Part shown: piece by piece, positions 34,392-41,570 of the stretch
How positions within the stretch are numbered: position 1 is the stretch's first letter
Layout: each line of letters opens with the position of its first letter
Source of the DNA: Marispirochaeta aestuarii
GTDB taxonomy: Bacteria; Spirochaetota; Spirochaetia; JC444; Marispirochaetaceae
Assembly (NCBI RefSeq): GCF_002087085.1
Contig: NZ_MWQY01000021.1
Span: forward strand, 1-64,000
DNA: 64,000 nucleotides
Direction of reading: 5' to 3'
Translations under genes and position numbers: made by a program
Notes under the pieces: generated by a model
Databases searched by the model: none
What the model saw: the letters and a program-made list of their open reading frames with translations, nothing else
What the model was told of the DNA's origin: nothing

Positions 34392-34601
34392 ATGGATACA
34401 ACAGCTGTAGAAAAGATAATCTCGGAACTCAGGGAAATGCAGAAAAGCCGGGGCTGTCCCGAAATCGATCTTCTGGAAACCGCCATGTTTCTGGAGGACG
34501 TCTTCGGAATACGCCTCGACGAATCGGAGATAGACGAATCCGTCCTTGGTCCCCCTGCAGATCTGACCGCATTTGTATCCTATAAACTGGGGGACTCCTG
34601 A
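34392..34601 (+). CDS. Acyl-carrier-like protein lacking the phosphopantetheine serine
   Basis: The protein of about 69 residues has the ACP helix II/III pattern (IDLLETAMFLEDVFGIRLDESEID), which aligns with DSLDLVELVMALEEEFGI. The acceptor serine, however, is a glutamate: PEID stands where DSLD should be. It therefore should not carry phosphopantetheine and may be a scaffold or regulatory pseudo-carrier. The ATG at 34392 is used; a TTG at 34350 extends the frame. Its stop is one base before the AsnB start. Confidence 0.75.
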   Translation: MDTTAVEKIISELREMQKSRGCPEIDLLETAMFLEDVFGIRLDESEIDESVLGPPADLTAFVSYKLGDS

Positions 34602-34602
34602 T

Positions 34603-36537
34603 ATGTGCGGAATCTGCGGTATCTTCGACACCTCCGGCAGCCCCGTCCGGCGGGAAACCCTGGATGCCATGACAGACTCCCTGCGTCACCGCGGACCGGA
34701 AGCCCGGGGAACCTGGCTTGAGCGGGGTATCGGACTCGGTCATGCCCGGCTCTCCATAATCGACCTTGCCACCGGCGACCAGCCCATGAGCAACGAGGAC
34801 GCTTCCCTGTGGATCAGCTTTAACGGCGAAGTCTTCAACTATCTGGAGCTGCGGGATGAGCTTATGGCCCGGGGACACATCTTCAAAACCACGAGCGATA
34901 CGGAGGTCATACTTCACGGCTATGAGGAGTACGGGACCGATTTTTTCCGCCGGATGAACGGTCAGTGGGCCTGTGCGCTCTGGAACACCGGCAGGAGGGA
35001 GCTCCTTCTCTGCCGGGACAGGGTGGGCATCGCCCCCCTTTTTTTTACCAGTGTCTCAAGCAAAGGAGGCAGACGCATCCTATTTGCTTCGGAACCGAAG
35101 GCCCTTTTCCGCGATCCCGGGGTTCCCAGAGAGCTCGATCCCCGGGGCCTGGCGGAAAGTTTTACCTTCTGGACCACCGTAGCGCCCCGGAGTGTTTTTA
35201 AAGGTATCCGGGATCTCCCGCCGGGCAGGTGGATACGCTTTACTGAAGGCTCCGAACAGGAGGGTTCGTACTGGGAGCTCAGGTACCCCCCCCGCTCCGC
35301 CGAAACAGCAGGAAGCGCCGCCGAACATGCCCGGCACCTGCGGGAGACCCTTGTGGAAGCGACCCGGCTGCGCTTTACCCGAAGCGATGTACCGGTGGCG
35401 GCTTACCTTTCCGGGGGAATCGACTCCTCCGTTACCACCGCCGTTATCAGGAATTTCACCGATACCAGGATCAAGACCTTTTCCCTGCGTTTTGCGGATA
35501 CCGAATTCGACGAGGGGGGCTACCAGGAGCAGATGGTTTCCCGCCTGGGCACCGATCACGAGACTCTGACAGTAACAAACCAGGACATCGGAGAGGTCTT
35601 TCCCGAGGTTGTGGCGCAGGCGGAAAAACCCCTCCTGCGGACGGCCCCGGCGCCCATGTTTCTGCTCTCCCGCTTTGTCCGGGACTCGGGCTACAAGGTC
35701 GTGGTTACCGGAGAGGGCTCGGACGAGATGCTCGGAGGCTACGACATCTTCCGGGAAGCCCTGGTTCGCGACTTTATCGCCAGGGCCCCGGAATCCGCCC
35801 TGCGCCCGGAGATTATCCGGCACCTCTATCCCTGGCTGCAGCGGAACCCGGCGTCGGCTCCGGCCTTCGCGAAGAGTTTTTTCAGCCAGTCTCTGGATCC
35901 GGCTGACGCTGCCCTCTCCCACAGGCCCCGCTGGCAGAGCGCCTCGGGGATCATGCGCCTTCTGCATCCGGATCTGCAGGACGAGGTCGCTCAATACCGG
36001 GTAGCGGATGTACTGCTTGAACGGATGCCCGCGGGGGCCGCCGGCTGGCACCCCCTCTCCCGTGCCCAGTGGCTCGAGATTACCACCCTGCTTGCAGGAT
36101 ACCTGCTTGCCTCCCAGGGAGACAGGATGCTGATGGCTCACGGCGTGGAGGGGCGTTTTCCCTTTCTCGATCCGGATCTTATCGATCTTGCAGCGGCCCT
36201 GCCCCCGCGCTACAAGATCATGGGCCTGGATGAGAAGTACCTGCTTAAATACGCCTTCGCAGATCTTGTACCGGAACAGATTCTCCGGCGACCCAAGCAG
36301 CCCTACCGGGCACCGGACGCCGGGAGTTTCTTCAGTCGGGAACCGGAATGGCTCAAGGAGATCACCGAGCCCCGGCAGGTGCGGAATTCCGGGGTCTTCA
36401 ATCCACAGGCGGTGGAAAACCTGATACAGAAGTGCCGCAGAAAGAAGGGTCAGGGAATGAGCAACTTTGACAATATGGCAGTTACCGCTGTGCTTTCTAC
36501 CCTTCTGCTTCAGAGGCAGACAGCAGGGTCTTCATAA
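34603..36537 (+). CDS. Glutamine-hydrolysing asparagine synthase-like amidotransferase (AsnB type)
   Basis: The 644-residue enzyme starts MCGICGIFDTSG, so the glutaminase nucleophile Cys2 is intact. It has RHRGPEARG and the ATP site YLSGGIDSSVTTAVI (about residue 265), then GEGSDEMLGGYDIF. It transfers glutamine-derived nitrogen to an adenylated carboxylate. The gene lies directly after the pseudo-carrier gene and converges with the acyl-CoA ligase gene, with a 41-base tail-to-tail overlap. In such surroundings the substrate is likely a sugar acid or carrier-bound acid, not aspartate. It could also be the cell's asparagine synthase. The upstream frame to 34573 is an artefact. Confidence 0.85.
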   Translation: MCGICGIFDTSGSPVRRETLDAMTDSLRHRGPEARGTWLERGIGLGHARLSIIDLATGDQPMSNEDASLWISFNGEVFNYLELRDELMARGHIFKTTSDTEVILHGYEEYGTDFFRRMNGQWACALWNTGRRELLLCRDRVGIAPLFFTSVSSKGGRRILFASEPKALFRDPGVPRELDPRGLAESFTFWTTVAPRSVFKGIRDLPPGRWIRFTEGSEQEGSYWELRYPPRSAETAGSAAEHARHLRETLVEATRLRFTRSDVPVAAYLSGGIDSSVTTAVIRNFTDTRIKTFSLRFADTEFDEGGYQEQMVSRLGTDHETLTVTNQDIGEVFPEVVAQAEKPLLRTAPAPMFLLSRFVRDSGYKVVVTGEGSDEMLGGYDIFREALVRDFIARAPESALRPEIIRHLYPWLQRNPASAPAFAKSFFSQSLDPADAALSHRPRWQSASGIMRLLHPDLQDEVAQYRVADVLLERMPAGAAGWHPLSRAQWLEITTLLAGYLLASQGDRMLMAHGVEGRFPFLDPDLIDLAAALPPRYKIMGLDEKYLLKYAFADLVPEQILRRPKQPYRAPDAGSFFSREPEWLKEITEPRQVRNSGVFNPQAVENLIQKCRRKKGQGMSNFDNMAVTAVLSTLLLQRQTAGSS

Positions 36538-38029
36538 TCTTTCCCGACTTGTTCTTCGGAAGCTCCTGTCTGAACTCAACCTGTTTCGGCAGCTTGAAGG
36601 CGCTCAAGTGAGGCTGTAAACGTTTGAGGACCTCCTGCTCATCGAGACCGGACGCGTCCTTCAGAACAATAAAGGCCTTTACCGCCTCTCCCAGTACCGG
36701 ATCGGGAATGCCGATTACCGCGGCCTCCACCACCTCGTCCATCTCCATGAGGCGCTCTTCTATCTCCTTGGCGCTGACCCGGAATCCCTTTACCTTGATG
36801 ATGTCCTTTTTACGCCCCACGATAAAGATATAGCCGTCATTGTCGGCCCTGCCCAGATCGCCGGTAAAGTAGAGACCGTTTTTCAGCACCTCCGCCGTCC
36901 CGTCGGGGTCCTTCCAGTAGCCCTTCATAATGTTCGATCCCCGGGCCACGATCTCCCCCTCCTCGCCAATGGGTAAAGGATTCCCCTCCTCATCGGCGAC
37001 AAAAAGATCCACGTTGGGCACCGGCGTACCGATGGAGCCTATCTTGGTCTCCAGCATGGAGGGATGCAGGTAGGAGAGCCGGGGAGCCGCCTCGGTTGCT
37101 CCGTACATGACCCAGAGTTCGGCGGGACTGACAGCCTCCTTGACCTCCTGTGCAAGGGAGACAGCCATGTGTCCCCCGGCCTGGGAAACATAGCGCAGGG
37201 ACGGGAAGCTCATCTTCTTCAGGGAGGAACGGCTCACAAGGATCGAGTAGGTCGAAGGAACCCCGGCAAAACCGGTCACCGAGGTCTTCTGCATGGTCTT
37301 CAGTATCGTATTGGGAAAGGTAAAGCGGTTGTCAATAACCAGAGAACCCCCGATCATGATATGGGACAGGAGAAGGGACTTTCCGTAGATATAGGTGAAG
37401 GGAAGAATCACCATCATCCTGTCTTCCGGCGTAAGGCCGAAATACTCGACGATGGAGCGCATGTTGCTTACCAGGTTCAGATGGGTCAGCATGACCCCCT
37501 TGGGGATGCCCGTACTGCCCGAGGTGTAGACAATCTCCGCCAGGTCCAGGTCGATGCCCCATACCCCCGGGGGATCCGCCGGCCCGGACTCCATTATGGA
37601 GTTCAGATACACTGCATCCGACCTGTCGGAATCCTCTGAATCGCCGTTCAGAATGATCCTCTTCAGCTGACCGAGCTTTTCCCGGACAGCCTCATAGAGG
37701 TGCAGACGGTTCCCGTCGATAAACAGAACCTCGGCGTCGGAATTGACAACCAGGTACTCCAGGTCCTCCGCCGTTATCTCCGTATTCAGGCCCACCACAA
37801 CTCCGCCGGCCTTGAGGATGCCGAAATAGGCGCAGACGAAGGCAAAAGAGTTCTCCAGAAGCAGTACCACCCGGTCTCCCCGCCTCAGATTCTCACTTAT
37901 CAGAAAGCGGGCGATCCGGTTCGCCCTTTCTTCTATTTCCCGGTAGCTCATCCAGTTTTCTTTAAACCAGAGGGCCTCCTTGTCGGGATACCGCCTGCAT
38001 GACTCTTCGAGTAATCTGTGTACCAGCAT
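36497..38029 (-). CDS. AMP-forming acyl-CoA/acyl-ACP ligase
   Basis: The 510-residue ANL-family enzyme has YTSGSTGIPKGVMLTHLN (about residue 169), YGATEAAPRL, FTGDLGRADNDGYIFIVGRKKD and KNKSGKIMKT, the complete core motifs A3-A10. It activates a carboxylic acid as an acyl-AMP and passes it to CoA or to the carrier protein. It is encoded four bases downstream of the phosphopantetheinyl transferase gene, so the pair forms a carrier loading unit. The acyl substrate is not evident. Confidence 0.9.
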   Translation of the reverse strand: MLVHRLLEESCRRYPDKEALWFKENWMSYREIEERANRIARFLISENLRRGDRVVLLLENSFAFVCAYFGILKAGGVVVGLNTEITAEDLEYLVVNSDAEVLFIDGNRLHLYEAVREKLGQLKRIILNGDSEDSDRSDAVYLNSIMESGPADPPGVWGIDLDLAEIVYTSGSTGIPKGVMLTHLNLVSNMRSIVEYFGLTPEDRMMVILPFTYIYGKSLLLSHIMIGGSLVIDNRFTFPNTILKTMQKTSVTGFAGVPSTYSILVSRSSLKKMSFPSLRYVSQAGGHMAVSLAQEVKEAVSPAELWVMYGATEAAPRLSYLHPSMLETKIGSIGTPVPNVDLFVADEEGNPLPIGEEGEIVARGSNIMKGYWKDPDGTAEVLKNGLYFTGDLGRADNDGYIFIVGRKKDIIKVKGFRVSAKEIEERLMEMDEVVEAAVIGIPDPVLGEAVKAFIVLKDASGLDEQEVLKRLQPHLSAFKLPKQVEFRQELPKNKSGKIMKTLLSASEAEG

Positions 38030-38032
38030 GGT

Positions 38033-38431
38033 TTACCTCTTTACTTCAGATTTCTGCCCGGTCAGGGCCAGGGCGACGGCATAAGCATATTCACTGCAAT
38101 GGGATATGGAGAGCAGGATCTCCGGCACCTGGTCCGGCGGGTACCTTTTCAGTATGGCCGGCGATAGCCTCACCAGGGGGGCATGGTCCGGGCCTGAGAC
38201 GATCTCAATCTCCTTCCAGCTGAAGGGCCGGTCCCACTTCAGCCTCAGAGCCTTGAAAACCGCCTCCTTGGCCGCCCATCGGCCGGCGAAATGTACCGGC
38301 GGGTTGGCTTTTCCCAGACAATCCGATACTTCCGCAGGGGTAAAACAGCGTCTCATAAAGCGGTCACCCCCTCTGGTAAGCAGGGAGGCTATTCTCGGTA
38401 TTGAAACGATATCGTTGCCCAGGGCGGACAT
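38033..38431 (-). CDS. acpS: Holo-ACP synthase (phosphopantetheinyl transferase)
   Basis: From ATG 38431 the protein of about 132 residues begins MSALGNDIVSIPRI, with GNDIV (in place of GIDIV) and the later WAAKEAVFKAL, the two magnesium- and CoA-binding signatures of AcpS. It transfers the 4'-phosphopantetheine arm onto the serine of carrier proteins. It is likely the activating enzyme for the ACP at 31.5 kb. The frame to 38503 adds 24 residues without family support. Confidence 0.85.
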   Translation of the reverse strand: MSALGNDIVSIPRIASLLTRGGDRFMRRCFTPAEVSDCLGKANPPVHFAGRWAAKEAVFKALRLKWDRPFSWKEIEIVSGPDHAPLVRLSPAILKRYPPDQVPEILLSISHCSEYAYAVALALTGQKSEVKR

Positions 38432-38874
38432 TCTCCGTTCCGTTAAAAAGGTATTCAGGGGCAGTTCAGGCAGATTCCTGCAGATCGGCATACTTTTATC
38501 CATCTGTCCTTTCCATGGCCAGTATAAAACGGAAAGCTCTGAATGTCGATCGAAGCCTGAAATTTTCCAAAAGACTAGAAGGCACTAGTACTTTTTTACT
38601 ATCTTTTGTTTAGGTATTTACCTGTTTTTTATTATATTTTTTACTTCGGGCCTGATTTTTTTTTATTACGCGCTATATTATTCCCTGAGCAGTTCAATTC
38701 ATAAAGTTCAACTTATTTAGTCATTAACTTAATTTTATAGATTAACTCCATAGTTGACGGCAGACAGTACCACCAATACTGTGCCCCGACGTTTCATCAG
38801 AGCTGGTAACTCTGATGCGCTTGAGGTGTGCCCGAGCTGTGGACCGGAGATTTTTTAATCGGGAGGGAATATCG
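38432..38874. promoter_or_regulatory. Long leader/intergenic region with promoter and stem-loop
   Basis: This 443-base region holds no gene. The first 300 bases are very AT-rich with several T tracts. A good plus-strand promoter is TTGACG (38754-38759), 17 bases, then TACTGT (38777-38782). A strong stem-loop follows in the presumed 5' UTR, CATCAGAG (38795-38802), a seven-base loop CTGGTAA, and CTCTGATG (38810-38817). GGGAGGG lies just before the lipoprotein ATG. I do not recognise a known riboswitch. Confidence 0.5.
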
Positions 38875-39303
38875 ATGAAATCCGGAAAGCTTCTTTTTAT
38901 ACTGATAACACTCGCTGCAGTAATTCTTACCGCAGGCTGCGTAGAACCGGGAATGGAGATTGCATCCTCCTCTTTTCCGCCTGCTGAATTACCGCCTGTT
39001 GGATCTTCACTGACCCCCTATACCGTGGAGGGAGACTCCTTTACCCTGGCATGGAACCCCTCGGAATCAGAAGATCTTCTGGGATACAACGTCTATTACC
39101 GGCCCCACGAGACGGAAACCTGGCTCTTTCTTATCGACTCCGATGAGGCCCAGCTGGAAGTAACCTCCGCCATGCTCCCCGGCGGGGATTATGAGTTCGC
39201 AGTCTCCTCCTACACTGCCACCGAAGAGTCGGACCTCCACACATCCCTTGACGACACCGCCAACCCGGATACCGGCTGGTACCTGGTCTGGAATCAGGTC
39301 TGA
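38875..39303 (+). CDS. Single-FN3-like lipoprotein, paralogue of the 20.4 kb lipoprotein
   Basis: From ATG 38875 the 142-residue product has a signal peptide with lipobox (ILTAGC) and one FN3-like beta-sandwich (DSFTLAWNPSE, YNVYYRPHETETWLFL, YEFAVSSY, WYLVWNQ). It shares the whole motif order with the lipoprotein at 20.4 kb but is in GC-richer DNA. The gene stands alone with its own promoter and long leader. Function unknown; a surface or periplasmic adhesion or structural role is possible. Confidence 0.75.
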   Translation: MKSGKLLFILITLAAVILTAGCVEPGMEIASSSFPPAELPPVGSSLTPYTVEGDSFTLAWNPSESEDLLGYNVYYRPHETETWLFLIDSDEAQLEVTSAMLPGGDYEFAVSSYTATEESDLHTSLDDTANPDTGWYLVWNQV

Positions 39304-39322
39304 ACAGAAATCCAAAAAAGCC

Positions 39323-40093
39323 CTACCAGTCCATTCTGACCGATACGCCCTGGTCCCGCAGAAACTCCTTGATCTGACGGACAGAATAGTCGCCGTAGTG
39401 AACCATGGAGGCGATCAGGGCGGCATCGGCAGCCCCTTTTGTAAAGACCTCCGCCAGATGCTCCGGCTTCCCGGCACCGCCGGAGGCGACCACGGGAATA
39501 TTGACGGCCGTGGAGATCATTCTGGTCAGGTCGAGTTCGTAGCCGTCCCGGGTGCCGTCTGCATCGATGGAGTTCAGGACGATCTCTCCGGCTCCCAGCC
39601 GCTCGGCGGTCAGAGCCCATTCCAGGGCATCCAGATCGGTGGGAGTACGGCCGCCGTTGATTACGACCCGGTAGCCTGAAGGCATTTCCGCATCCTTCAG
39701 GGCATCCATACCCAGAACGATACACTGGCGGCCGAAAAGCCCCGCCCCTTCTTCGATGATTCCGGGAAACTTGACCGCCTGGGAGTTGACGCTTATCTTC
39801 TCTGCCCCTGCCAGCAGACAGGCCCGCATGTCCGAGGGCGAAGAGATTCCGCCTCCCACCGAAAAGGGGATAAAAATCTGCTGGGCCACCCGTTCAACCA
39901 CATCGATCATGATGCCCCGTCCCTCGGATGAGGCGGTAATATCGTAAAAGACAAGCTCGTCAACCCCGCCCTGGTAATACTCTTTTGCCATTTGTACAGG
40001 ATCGCCGATGTCGACGTTTCCCTTGAACTTGATACCCTTGGTGGTCTTGCCGTCCCGAACATCCAGGCAGACGATGATCCTTTTGCGGTACAT
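39323..40093 (-). CDS. hisF: Imidazole glycerol phosphate synthase cyclase subunit
   Basis: This (beta/alpha)8 protein of 256 residues has the two HisF half-barrel motifs, [19 protein letters not shown] (catalytic Asp near residue 8) and [21 protein letters not shown] (second Asp near 130), and [15 protein letters not shown]-type phosphate sites. With HisH it makes imidazole glycerol phosphate in histidine synthesis. ATG 40093 is one base after the HisH stop and follows a GGGGGG site; a TTG at 40102 is less likely. Confidence 0.92.
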   Translation of the reverse strand: MYRKRIIVCLDVRDGKTTKGIKFKGNVDIGDPVQMAKEYYQGGVDELVFYDITASSEGRGIMIDVVERVAQQIFIPFSVGGGISSPSDMRACLLAGAEKISVNSQAVKFPGIIEEGAGLFGRQCIVLGMDALKDAEMPSGYRVVINGGRTPTDLDALEWALTAERLGAGEIVLNSIDADGTRDGYELDLTRMISTAVNIPVVASGGAGKPEHLAEVFTKGAADAALIASMVHYGDYSVRQIKEFLRDQGVSVRMDW

Positions 40094-40094
40094 A

Positions 40095-40709
40095 CTATTC
40101 AAGCCCCCCTTTCAGGAAATTCTCCAGCAGCTGGAGACCGAAGCGTCCCGACTTTTCCGGATGGAACTGGGTTGCCACTATATTGTCCCTGGCGTAGATT
40201 GCAGAGAAGCGCTCACCGTATTCACAGGTACCGATCTCCAGGGTCCTGTCTGCCACCTCCGGGTAGTAGGAGTGGACAAAATAGAAGGAGGCGCCGTCGG
40301 GTACGTCCCTGAAGATAGGGTGCCTCCTGTTCTGCGTCACGGTATTCCAGCCCATGTGGGGTATCTTCAGCCCCTGGCCTCCCTTGAAGAGCCTGACTCT
40401 GCCGGGAATAATGCCAAGGCAGCTGGTGTCCGCCTCTTCGGAGTGGTCCAGAAGCACCTGGCAGCCTATACAGATACCGAACAGGGGCTTACCCGCCTCT
40501 ACGAACTCACGGATAGCCTGGTCAAGGCCGCGGTGCCGTAAAACCCGCATGGAGGATGATGCCTCTCCCACCCCGGGAAATACTATTCCGTCGCACTTTA
40601 GAATGGATTCGGGGTCTTCATGAACGCTGAAGTCCGCCCCTATATGGCGCAGGGCGGTTTCCACGCTCCTTAAGTTTCCTGCTTCATAATCTATTACACC
40701 GATTTTCAC
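40095..40709 (-). CDS. hisH: Imidazole glycerol phosphate synthase glutaminase subunit
   Basis: The 204-residue class I glutamine amidotransferase has the triad: Cys in [13 protein letters not shown] (about 83), and His and Glu in [13 protein letters not shown] (about 185). It provides ammonia to HisF. GTG start after AAGGAGCT. The pair is not accompanied by other his genes in this window. The same pair also serves amidino-sugar synthesis in some lipopolysaccharide loci, but no WbpG partner is seen here. Confidence 0.92.
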   Translation of the reverse strand: MKIGVIDYEAGNLRSVETALRHIGADFSVHEDPESILKCDGIVFPGVGEASSSMRVLRHRGLDQAIREFVEAGKPLFGICIGCQVLLDHSEEADTSCLGIIPGRVRLFKGGQGLKIPHMGWNTVTQNRRHPIFRDVPDGASFYFVHSYYPEVADRTLEIGTCEYGERFSAIYARDNIVATQFHPEKSGRFGLQLLENFLKGGLE

Positions 40710-40727
40710 AGCCAGCTCCTTGTTCTG

Positions 40728-41570
40728 TTATGAGCCGATTCTCCCCCAGGCCTGAAGATCAACATACTCGGTGAGCAGCTGTTCTATACTGCCTGGGTTC
40801 ATGCGGATGCCGCCGATCTGAACCTCCGACCCGTCTATCCGGGAACTCAAGGTCCGCCGGTCAAAATCCGGATCCAGACCTTTCATAAAGCCCCATAAAA
40901 GGAGCTTCGCGAGGGGGAGCGCGGTCCTTGCCTGGCGGGCGTCCTCAAAACGCCATAAAAAGGAGAGCTCCAGATCCGTCTCCCTCCAGGTACCGACTAT
41001 ACGGCATTCTCCCCCCAGGGGCAATCCTGGGGAGAAATTTTTCATTTCGGGGATAAGGATGACAAGATCATTCTCCCGGACAAGCCCCTTTTCGAAGCGA
41101 TCTTCCCAGGCCCTGAGGATCCGGTCTGTTCCCAGGCTGCTGAAAAGGAGCGTCCCGCCTTCGGGCAGGCTTACCTGTGCATCAGCCTCCCTTAAGGTCC
41201 AGGTATCGGGGTTTCGGCCCGTGAGCTCCCAGCTCCGGCTGAAGCCCAGAGCCAGGGAGGTCCTGAAGCGGGGAAAATTCCCCTCCAGCAGCAGTTCCGC
41301 AGCACCGTCGTCGAAAAGGGAGAGATTGAGTTCTTCAGTCCTCTTCATAATCCCCGCGATATCATCCCCGTAGACACGGAATATGGAGTTTTCGAGACCG
41401 GGGGGGAGGGATCCGGCATGCAGGGATGCCGTCAGCACGGCCTCCGGAGGCAGGGGAGCAACATAGGCTGCGGCCTCCCGGGGGATACTGCGGCAGCCCG
41501 CAAAAAAAAGCAGCGCCGCGATGAGCGCGGCGCCGACTTTACCTAGACCTTTTCCAGGGCGATAAGGCAT
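40728..41570 (-). CDS. Predicted lipoprotein of unknown function
   Basis: From ATG 41570 (GGAGAG upstream) the product of about 280 residues has a signal peptide ending in lipobox FFAGC and a beta-rich body without recognised motifs. Its start lies within the last codons of ileS (28-base overlap), so the two are coupled. It may sense or stabilise the envelope, but nothing specific is visible. Confidence 0.65.
   Translation of the reverse strand: MPYRPGKGLGKVGAALIAALLFFAGCRSIPREAAAYVAPLPPEAVLTASLHAGSLPPGLENSIFRVYGDDIAGIMKRTEELNLSLFDDGAAELLLEGNFPRFRTSLALGFSRSWELTGRNPDTWTLREADAQVSLPEGGTLLFSSLGTDRILRAWEDRFEKGLVRENDLVILIPEMKNFSPGLPLGGECRIVGTWRETDLELSFLWRFEDARQARTALPLAKLLLWGFMKGLDPDFDRRTLSSRIDGSEVQIGGIRMNPGSIEQLLTEYVDLQAWGRIGS

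Noticed and set aside
34603-36537. The AsnB gene at 34.6 kb as a second lasso cyclase
   Set aside because: It has Cys2 (active glutaminase) and no precursor, B1 or B2 beside it; it belongs to the carrier/amide module.
33419-38589. Repeated ACTAGT sites (33419, 33452, 38584)
   Set aside because: Six-base palindromes of this kind recur by chance, and flanking bases are only loosely similar.
38754-38874. A c-di-GMP-I (GEMM) riboswitch in the lipoprotein leader
   Set aside because: The characteristic core sequences and the GNRA tetraloop with receptor are not present; only a simple strong hairpin is seen.
39323-40709. HisF/HisH as an amidino-sugar (legionaminic-type) pair
   Set aside because: No WbpG/PseA-type amidotransferase is seen, and the sequences look like the histidine pathway enzymes; kept as ordinary his genes.
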